A stretch of DNA of 38,083 nt, taken from positions 1 through 38,083 of IMG/VR virus record IMGVR_UViG_3300032333_000142, one strand, 5' to 3'. This DNA is from a virus. The notes beneath the pieces are model-generated. The model was given only the letters and a program-made list of their open reading frames with translations. It did not search any database and was not told the DNA's origin. How positions within the stretch are numbered: position 1 is the stretch's first letter; every line of letters begins with the position of its first letter. Positions 7,834 to 14,040 of the stretch are shown piece after piece. The position numbers were made by a program, and so were the translations under genes.

Positions 7834-9849
7834 ATGTCATTATTTTCTAAAGCAAAATCAGTAATCAGTAAAGTAGGAAGTGCGATTAAAAAAATCACCA
7901 CTATCCCTACTAAAATAGGTCCTCAACCTGCATCTGTTGGGTTATCTAAATCTACTCAACCTTTCAAGAGTGCATTACCAACACCTAAGCCATTGGGAGG
8001 TTTATCTTCAGGGAAAACACCAACATCTGGCTCTAGTACAAAATTCATAGGTCCATTACAACCAAAGCCGAAATTTCCTAATGGTCCAATAACACAAATT
8101 GGTTCAAATTGGTATCCTGCTGGGGGTGCTATAACACAAGTTGGAGACACCTTTGTTCCTGCAAAAAATATTTCCATAAAACCTAGTGGTGGAGGAGGAA
8201 GTTCTTCTAATAAATTAACTGCTACAAATACACCTAGTAATTTTGATGCTCTAAGTTTTGGATCAGAGACAAGTGCATTTTCTGTTCCAGCAAATACTCC
8301 AGCTTCTAGTGGAGCAAGTTATGGAGGTGATGGTGGTATAGGAGCTTATCTCGGAGCTAGTGCTGGAAGCACAGCGAACCCTGCCCTCAATCCAAATATG
8401 GGTGCATATAACCCTATGGCTTCTTATGAAGAAGAACAAAAGAAAAGACAAAAAGAAGCCGAAAAATCTCAAAGAGATCTTATTAAAATGATGAATGAAT
8501 TGGCTGGTAAACCTGCTGAAGCTGTTAGACTTGAAGGAGAGGCTGGAATACCACAAACTGAAGCAGAAATTCGTGATCTTCAAGCAAAACAAAGTGCGGA
8601 GACTGCTCAATATATTGCTCAGACTCAAGCAATTCAAAACAAACCAATTGCTATGGAATTTATCGCTGGTCAGCAAGGAGAAGTGCAAAGACGTTATGGT
8701 ATTGATGCTTTGATCACATCATCTCTGGTCCAAGCGAAATCTGGTCAATTAGAAACTGCAAAGGCTTCAGTTGATCGTGCCCTATCTTTAAAATATGATC
8801 CAATAGAAGCTAGAATAAAAACTCAAGAACAAATTCTACAATTTAACTACGATAATCTTGATCGTGCCGATAAGAAACTAGCTGATGCACGTTTAGAAGT
8901 CTTGAATTCTCAAAAAGAAGACTTACAACAATTTAAAGATATTCAAACTGAAACAGTGAAGACTGCTTTAGCAAATGGAGCATCTTCTGATGTAGTCTCT
9001 GCAATAATGAATGCAACTTCTGTTGCTGATATAGGTAAAATTGGAGGTCAATATGCTCCTGCTGGAACATTTATGGACTTCGGAACTTCAACTTCTGGAT
9101 TCACACCTACTCAACAATCTAACTTCAATAAGATTCCTGATAACTTAAAGACCAGTGTCCTTGAGCTTGTAAATGGTGATGTCCTTTTGTCTGACCTTGT
9201 AAAATCAAGAGGAATTCAAGGCACACAGCAAATCCAGCAACTTCTTTCTTACGCTCAAGCTATTGATCCAACATATAGTCCAAACACTGAGAAGATTAGA
9301 TACGAATTTAAGAAACAATGGAGTACAGATGCGGTAAAGGGTGCTGTAGGATCACAAACAGCTATCAACACTGCTCTCGGACACTTAGCAGACTTAGCTG
9401 AGGCTTCTAGGTCTCTTCCAGCGAATGTTCTAAAGAAAATGAACTCTGTAAAGAACATTTTATCTAAAGAATTTGGAGATCCATCAGTTACGAACTTCAG
9501 AATAGTTCTTAATGCTCTCGGAACAGAGTTAGCACGTGTTTATAAGGGTGGAGTACCAAATGAAGGTGAAATTAAAGAGTGGCAAGAATCACTTGCATCA
9601 AATTTCTCACAATCTCAGTTAAATGGAGCATTCAATACTACTTCCAAACTTCTATCCTCTAAACTTACAGCATTGAGATATAAATATACAACTACAATGG
9701 GCAGAGAGTATGATCAAAGTCTTATTGACCCTGATAAAAGAGAGGCACTTATTCAAGCTGGAATTAATCCTGATTATATAATTAAAGAAAACCTTCCTAC
9801 TTCAGTTGCAGGTTCAACTTTGGTAGATGGATTTTCAGAAACTTGGTAA
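7834..9849 (+). CDS. Large virion protein, possible internal/ejection protein
   Basis: A 671-residue protein without a recognised domain. Residues 1-170 are Pro/Gly/Ser/Lys-rich and look disordered. Residues ~190-370 are highly charged and helical (EEEQKKRQKEAEKSQRDL and later Ala/Gln-rich helices), suggesting coiled coils. The C-terminal third is mixed alpha, including an ETEK-like helical domain at about 480-640. The gene directly precedes a lysozyme-headed giant protein, and paired helical and lysozyme proteins are typical of the ejection-protein set of podoviruses (established for T7 and P22). This role is inferred from position and composition. It starts leaderless and ends in a TAATG overlap. 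Confidence 0.6.
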   Translation: MSLFSKAKSVISKVGSAIKKITTIPTKIGPQPASVGLSKSTQPFKSALPTPKPLGGLSSGKTPTSGSSTKFIGPLQPKPKFPNGPITQIGSNWYPAGGAITQVGDTFVPAKNISIKPSGGGGSSSNKLTATNTPSNFDALSFGSETSAFSVPANTPASSGASYGGDGGIGAYLGASAGSTANPALNPNMGAYNPMASYEEEQKKRQKEAEKSQRDLIKMMNELAGKPAEAVRLEGEAGIPQTEAEIRDLQAKQSAETAQYIAQTQAIQNKPIAMEFIAGQQGEVQRRYGIDALITSSLVQAKSGQLETAKASVDRALSLKYDPIEARIKTQEQILQFNYDNLDRADKKLADARLEVLNSQKEDLQQFKDIQTETVKTALANGASSDVVSAIMNATSVADIGKIGGQYAPAGTFMDFGTSTSGFTPTQQSNFNKIPDNLKTSVLELVNGDVLLSDLVKSRGIQGTQQIQQLLSYAQAIDPTYSPNTEKIRYEFKKQWSTDAVKGAVGSQTAINTALGHLADLAEASRSLPANVLKKMNSVKNILSKEFGDPSVTNFRIVLNALGTELARVYKGGVPNEGEIKEWQESLASNFSQSQLNGAFNTTSKLLSSKLTALRYKYTTTMGREYDQSLIDPDKREALIQAGINPDYIIKENLPTSVAGSTLVDGFSETW

Positions 9850-12632
9850 TGAGCACATTAGACCCTACAATTATAGCTCTCGCAAAAGCCATCAAGTACT
9901 CCGAGACTGGTGCTGGTGATACTTATAATCGCACAGGAGGAAGTGGAGAGTATGGTGCATATCAGTTTATGCCTTCTACTTACAGAAACTATGCTCAGAA
10001 ATATCTGGGCAATGCTAGTGCACAGCCGACTGTAGAAAATCAAAACAGAATTGCGTACTCATTTATTCAAGATAAAAAAACACAGGGGTATAATCCTGCT
10101 CAAATTGCTTCTATGTGGAATGCTGGAGAGGGAAGACCTGATGCCTATAAACAAAATTGGAAAGGGGTAAACTCTAAAGGTGTTTCATATGACACTCCTG
10201 CTTATGTTCGCAAGGTATCTCAGTACTATCAGCAATTTAAAGAGCCTCTAGCTTCTCAATCAAACTATGTAGAACCAGTTCAAGCCGAATCTCCTTTCAC
10301 AATGGATATGCCAGTTGTAGAAGAGAAGTCATTCCTAAGAAAAGTTGGAGATTTTTTCACTGGATCTACTCAAAAATTTGGTAAAACTATCGGAGAGGCT
10401 ATTGCTTCAGGTAAAAATGTAGAATTATATGCTGGAGCTCTTCAAAACTACACTAAATTAGTAAATGACCTTCAAATTCAGATAAATTCACGAATAAGAG
10501 ATGGTCAAGATACATCTAAACTAGCCTTTACACTCCAAAATCTTAAAGATAACCCTCCAGATCTAAAAGATTTTACAGGGGATGTGATAAATAAAACTAC
10601 AAAGCAGATTTTAGGAGAGGCTGGAGGTACTCTTTTAGAAATGACTTCTGGAGGTCTTTTATCTGGTGGAACTGGACTCGTAAAAGGTAGCGGAACTTTA
10701 TTAAAAGAAAGTGGTGCATTGCTCGGATCAGCTTCTATAGGACAAAAAGTACTACAAGGAGCAAAAATTGGAGCTACTTATGGAGCTATTGGAAGTGGAA
10801 CATATGCTATGCAAGAAAATAAATCTACAGGGAATATTCTCTTAGATTCTTTTGTTGGTGGTATTTTGGGTGCAGGACTAGGTGCTGTAACTGCTGGTGC
10901 AGGTGGATTGATAGGAAAAAGAATATCTGCCATTTCTCCAACTGAAAAAGCTTTCACTCAGGCTCAAACAAATGTTGCTAAAGCTTATGAAAAAGCTCTT
11001 AATCTTACACCTTCTCAAAGAGCAAAAGAACAGGCTTTATTAGAAAGAACTGGAGACAATGTATTTACTACTCTAGTGAAAAATCATATTAATCTTGGCT
11101 CAAATAAATCTTCACAGCAACTAGATGACGTGGCTTCACTGTATGAAAAAGCTATTCAAAATGCTCAAAAAAGTGAACACGCTTTGTTCAATCTAAATGA
11201 ATTAACTCAAAGTACTTTCAAGGAAATAGATGAAAGAGTTCCAAGTGCTACAGCACGTGAAGAAGCTAGAAAGAAAATTCTAACTGAAATAAGTTCACTG
11301 CTTAAAGAAGGCAAGGGCACAGTTATAAAAAATCCTAAGGGAGAGACTTTAGTGGACTCTTCTATTATGGAAAGACTACGAAAGACAGGTAATAGCTGGA
11401 CTCCATTCAATGCTTCTGATCCTGAAAGAATTGGAAGATCTACTGGCTATGCTCTAGCAAATGCGGTCCGAGACAATGTTGAAAAGTACGGAACATTTCC
11501 AGCTTATCGTGGAGCTATGCGAGAATGGGGTAAAATCATTCACGTTCAACAAGTACTCGGAAAACTAGAGAAGTCTGGAAAGCATAAGTTCAGAGTGCTC
11601 GGAGGACTCTCAGGAGCAATTTCTCGTAGAGTTCTGACGGGTGCTCTTGGTTATCATACTGGAGGGCTTGGAGGCTTAATTTTGGGCGAATTAGGAGGTG
11701 AATATGGTGCAATGGTAGTCTCAAATCCGAGACTTAAAACTTACTTAGACAGATTGATCATAAAGAATTTTGATAAAAAGGTAACTCCTGAGATTATTGC
11801 TACACTTTCAAATCAAGTAAAAAATGAAGCAGAGCGATTGATCAAGTTGAAACAAATCCCAGCTAGAACTCAAACAAAGGCTGGAGATTATCCTATAAAT
11901 CTTCCAAAAAGTGCCAGAGAAACAAATCTCGGATTAGATGAGGTAAAAAATACCAAATTTGGTCAGAGTTCTGTAGAAAGTGCTCCGATAACGAAGCAAA
12001 CTACGAATATTCCAAGTAATAAAAGCATACCTAATAATACCACACTTGTAGATTCTTTTGTAAGTAAAAGTGCCGAAAACAAACCAATCATTGATACGAT
12101 AGCAAAAACAGTAGCCGATAAATATGGGGTTACTTTTGTTGAAGCTCCGCTAAAAACATCAGAAAGAATCAATGCTAAGGTGATCAGAGACTATGGTGGT
12201 GATTATGAAAATATAAACACACTAATTAAAGACGGAGCAAGAAACACAATACTATCTACCAGTGAACAACTTGATAATAAAATCATTAGTGAACTTTTAA
12301 AAACAAATAAGGGTGCGACACATAAAATACAGTCTCCTGAAAACTTTAATGGATATAAAGGAAATATCGTGAGAGTTCCGATGAAGAATGGATTACTTGC
12401 AGAAATACAAGTTCACACACCTGAAATGCTAGTTGCTAAGTTTGATCCAGAGGTTGCATTGAAGATACTAGGAAAAGAAAAATTTGATGCTATTGTAAAA
12501 AAGAGCGGTGTAACAGCTGGGCTCGGACATAAACTATACGAGCTTGAACAAAAAGCCATCATAGAAGGAAACTTGAAAGACTTGAATAAATATGCTAAAA
12601 TGCAACAGGATTATTATCTTAACTTTAGATAA
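9849..12632 (+). CDS. Ejection-type virion protein: N-terminal lysozyme/transglycosylase, C-terminal RelA/SpoT-like domain
   Basis: A 927-residue multidomain protein; ATG 9849 overlaps the previous stop (TAATG). Residues ~8-130 are a lysozyme-like peptidoglycan hydrolase with probable catalytic E19 (AIKYSETG) and the SLT-type motif YGAYQFMPSTY (35-45), followed by MWNAGEGRPDAY. Residues ~250-355 are Gly-rich and hydrophobic, suited to membrane insertion. Residues ~360-640 are helical. A Thr/Ser/Lys linker leads to residues ~740-927, which resemble RelA/SpoT synthetases: a basic segment around R773/K777, DGARNT with D795 and R798, NGYKG (834-838), and AEIQVHT with E852. D795 and E852 correspond to the catalytic acidic residues of the family. 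Inferred role: wall penetration during DNA entry plus delivery of a nucleotide-modifying domain. The lysozyme call is firm; the RelA/SpoT call is moderate. Confidence 0.8.
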   Translation: MSTLDPTIIALAKAIKYSETGAGDTYNRTGGSGEYGAYQFMPSTYRNYAQKYLGNASAQPTVENQNRIAYSFIQDKKTQGYNPAQIASMWNAGEGRPDAYKQNWKGVNSKGVSYDTPAYVRKVSQYYQQFKEPLASQSNYVEPVQAESPFTMDMPVVEEKSFLRKVGDFFTGSTQKFGKTIGEAIASGKNVELYAGALQNYTKLVNDLQIQINSRIRDGQDTSKLAFTLQNLKDNPPDLKDFTGDVINKTTKQILGEAGGTLLEMTSGGLLSGGTGLVKGSGTLLKESGALLGSASIGQKVLQGAKIGATYGAIGSGTYAMQENKSTGNILLDSFVGGILGAGLGAVTAGAGGLIGKRISAISPTEKAFTQAQTNVAKAYEKALNLTPSQRAKEQALLERTGDNVFTTLVKNHINLGSNKSSQQLDDVASLYEKAIQNAQKSEHALFNLNELTQSTFKEIDERVPSATAREEARKKILTEISSLLKEGKGTVIKNPKGETLVDSSIMERLRKTGNSWTPFNASDPERIGRSTGYALANAVRDNVEKYGTFPAYRGAMREWGKIIHVQQVLGKLEKSGKHKFRVLGGLSGAISRRVLTGALGYHTGGLGGLILGELGGEYGAMVVSNPRLKTYLDRLIIKNFDKKVTPEIIATLSNQVKNEAERLIKLKQIPARTQTKAGDYPINLPKSARETNLGLDEVKNTKFGQSSVESAPITKQTTNIPSNKSIPNNTTLVDSFVSKSAENKPIIDTIAKTVADKYGVTFVEAPLKTSERINAKVIRDYGGDYENINTLIKDGARNTILSTSEQLDNKIISELLKTNKGATHKIQSPENFNGYKGNIVRVPMKNGLLAEIQVHTPEMLVAKFDPEVALKILGKEKFDAIVKKSGVTAGLGHKLYELEQKAIIEGNLKDLNKYAKMQQDYYLNFR

Positions 12633-12833
12633 ATGAAATCAACACAATTATTAAAAAGACCAGTTTATTTTTCAGACGGAGAAGATATGGGAAGAATAAC
12701 TGCTGATAAAAAAGCTTTTCTAAAACTTTCTGGTAAGCCAGAGATAGAAACAAAATTTGAAGTTGGAAACAACACACTATTTGACTTGATGCACAGTGGA
12801 AAAGAGATTACGGAGCAAGAATATAACGCTTAA
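12633..12833 (+). CDS. Small hypothetical protein
   Basis: A 66-residue protein starting immediately after the stop of the ejection-type gene (TAA then ATG, no gap). It is mixed alpha/beta and charged, with no recognised motif. It is the last gene before an intrinsic terminator at 12841, so it closes the tail/ejection transcription unit. Confidence 0.6.
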   Translation: MKSTQLLKRPVYFSDGEDMGRITADKKAFLKLSGKPEIETKFEVGNNTLFDLMHSGKEITEQEYNA

Positions 12834-12840
12834 TAGGAAT

Positions 12841-12869
12841 CCCCAGTTATCCACATCTGGGGTTTTTAT
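12841..12869 (+). terminator. Intrinsic terminator ending the tail/ejection operon
   Basis: A perfect 6-bp stem CCCCAG (12841-12846) / CTGGGG (12857-12862) has a 10-base loop and is followed by TTTTTATTT. It lies 8 bases past the preceding stop. The loop contains a perfect DnaA box. Confidence 0.9.
12847..12855 (+). other. DnaA-box consensus TTATCCACA (copy 1)
   Basis: A perfect match to the bacterial DnaA box, preceded by G, lying in the loop of the terminator at 12841. It is one of three intergenic copies in the same orientation (others at 20796 and 21574). Whether DnaA binds is inference. Confidence 0.5.
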
Positions 12870-12873
12870 TTGC

Positions 12874-12902
12874 TTGACTTATCAACCGCAAGTTGCTATA
12901 CT
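12874..12902 (+). promoter_or_regulatory. Promoter, TTGACT-17-TATACT with extended -10
   Basis: TTGACT (12874-12879) and TATACT (12897-12902) are 17 bases apart, with TG one base before the -10 box. Transcription should start near 12909, giving a leader of about 39 bases before ATG 12948. It directly follows a terminator and drives the small-gene block 12948-13997. Unlike most other promoters here it leaves a leader, but that leader has no Shine-Dalgarno sequence near the ATG. Confidence 0.85.
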
Positions 12903-12947
12903 ATATGAGGGAGTGAGGGTCGGTTCTCTCCTCCGATTATAAGTTAA

Positions 12948-13295
12948 ATGAATGACAAACTTATGAAAGACAAAATATTTTATACAAGTTGGGGATATGA
13001 TATGACTCACAATGACTATGTTTTAGTTTTGAGTGAGACAGACAAAAGTTGTATGGTCCAGATGATAGGAAATAAACGTTTGACTGGTGGAGGATATACT
13101 GGAGAGGAAGTTCCAGATCCAGAGAAGAAATTTGGTGTTCCGTTTAGACTTCTAAAAAGAAATTACAAATGGGGAGAAGGTGAGGCTTATTTGAAAGGTA
13201 GTTACCCATTCTGTCTTGGAGATATGAGTGCGAAGAGGTTAGATAGCTTTAGAGTTTGGAATGGTCGCCCAAATTATTATAATACTATGGATTAA
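12948..13295 (+). CDS. Small phage/plasmid protein of the SWGYD type
   Basis: A 115-residue protein. The N-terminal run YTSWGYDMTHNDYVLVLSET resembles a family of small hypothetical proteins found on phages and plasmids, which begin with a SWGY(D/E)QT-like motif and continue as a beta-rich domain. No enzymatic function is known to me for that family. It is the first gene after a strong promoter, ahead of a zinc-ribbon protein and an XRE regulator, which suggests early expression. Confidence 0.7.
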   Translation: MNDKLMKDKIFYTSWGYDMTHNDYVLVLSETDKSCMVQMIGNKRLTGGGYTGEEVPDPEKKFGVPFRLLKRNYKWGEGEAYLKGSYPFCLGDMSAKRLDSFRVWNGRPNYYNTMD

Positions 13296-13298
13296 ATT

Positions 13299-13466
13299 AT
13301 GATAAAAAAAATGTGCGTAGAATGTGTCAAAGAAAGAAAAGAGTACGGAGTAAAGTATTGCTCAAAATGTTACAAAACTTACGGAAAATATGAAGATGCT
13401 TTTGAAAGAATGAAAATTGATGAAGTTACAAATTGGCAACTTTATCCTGATTATTTAAAAGATTAA
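13299..13466 (+). CDS. Small zinc-ribbon protein
   Basis: A 55-residue protein with two CxxC pairs, CVEC (residues 6-9) and CSKC (21-24), spaced as in a zinc ribbon and followed by a charged helical tail. The start is ATG 13299, three bases after the previous stop; an in-frame ATG at 13311 is possible. No Shine-Dalgarno sequence is present. It could bind nucleic acid or protein; the specific role is unknown. Confidence 0.65.
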   Translation: MIKKMCVECVKERKEYGVKYCSKCYKTYGKYEDAFERMKIDEVTNWQLYPDYLKD

Positions 13467-13479
13467 ACGAAACAAAATT

Positions 13480-13665
13480 ATGGATTCACTATTAAATGAA
13501 ATGAAGTTGGATTTCAAACGAGGTCAAAAGATCAAATGGGTTGATTCTACTGTCAGAGAAGGAAGGTATGTGATGGCTTCAAGTGCAGAGGGTTATATTG
13601 TGGTTAGTCTTGGTGGTCGCTATGGAACTCCTAAAGTTATACCAATAGATAAAATAATAAACTAA
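13480..13665 (+). CDS. Small hypothetical protein, beta-rich
   Basis: A 61-residue basic protein with alternating strands (KIKWVDSTVREGRYVMAS, GYIVVSLGGRYGTPKVIPIDKI), suggestive of a small SH3-like barrel. No family is recognised. It lies in the early-type block with an AT-rich upstream gap and no Shine-Dalgarno sequence. Confidence 0.6.
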   Translation: MDSLLNEMKLDFKRGQKIKWVDSTVREGRYVMASSAEGYIVVSLGGRYGTPKVIPIDKIIN

Positions 13666-13667
13666 TT

Positions 13668-13829
13668 ATGACAAATACAATAACAAGAAAAGATTTAGAA
13701 GTTGATTTAAGGGAAATCAATGACATACTAAAAAATAGACCAAATATAATGGCAAGTGAGTATGTAGAGTTGAGTTTAGCCAAGAGAGAAATTATTAAGA
13801 GACTAATGAAGGGAGAATACCCTAAATAA
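13668..13829 (+). CDS. Small helical hypothetical protein
   Basis: A 53-residue charged, largely helical protein (KDLEVDLREINDILKNR, YVELSLAKREIIKRLMKG). The ATG at 13668 is two bases past the previous stop. No family is recognised. Its position directly before an XRE regulator suggests shared transcription. Confidence 0.6.
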   Translation: MTNTITRKDLEVDLREINDILKNRPNIMASEYVELSLAKREIIKRLMKGEYPK

Positions 13830-13832
13830 CTA

Positions 13833-13997
13833 ATGAAAATAGATAAATACGAACTAGCAAAAAAGCTAGGCATCTCTCACCAAGCTGTTTATAAATGGTT
13901 TGGTGGGAAGTGTCAGCCAAGCGTAAAAAACCTCATAAAAATCTCCAAAGTACTGGGTATTTCTACTGATAAGGTCCTTGAGATCATATCTAAATAG
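13833..13997 (+). CDS. Minimal XRE/Cro-type DNA-binding regulator
   Basis: A 54-residue protein that is almost only a helix-turn-helix. YELAKKLGISHQAVYKWFGG (6-25) forms helices 2 and 3, with Gln-18 and the Tyr/Lys positions on the recognition helix, followed by PSVKNLIKISKVLGISTDKVLEI. The size matches lambda Cro-like proteins; there is no dimerisation or cleavage domain like that of CI. It lies just before the fibre-gene promoter at 14007 and at the end of the block transcribed from 12874. The inferred role is switching between early and late expression. No integrase is present, so it need not signal lysogeny. Confidence 0.85.
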   Translation: MKIDKYELAKKLGISHQAVYKWFGGKCQPSVKNLIKISKVLGISTDKVLEIISK

Positions 13998-14006
13998 AAC
14001 AATTTT

Positions 14007-14033
14007 TTGACATATGCAATAGGGTGGTATTAT
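14007..14033 (+). promoter_or_regulatory. Promoter, TTGACA-15-TATTAT, leaderless start at 14041
   Basis: TTGACA (14007-14012) and TATTAT (14028-14033) are 15 bases apart, with TGG before the -10 box (extended -10). Seven bases separate the -10 box from ATG 14041, predicting a leaderless fibre mRNA. It belongs to the same 15-base-spacer class as the promoters at 3361 and 28419. Confidence 0.8.
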
Positions 14034-14040
14034 TAAGCCT

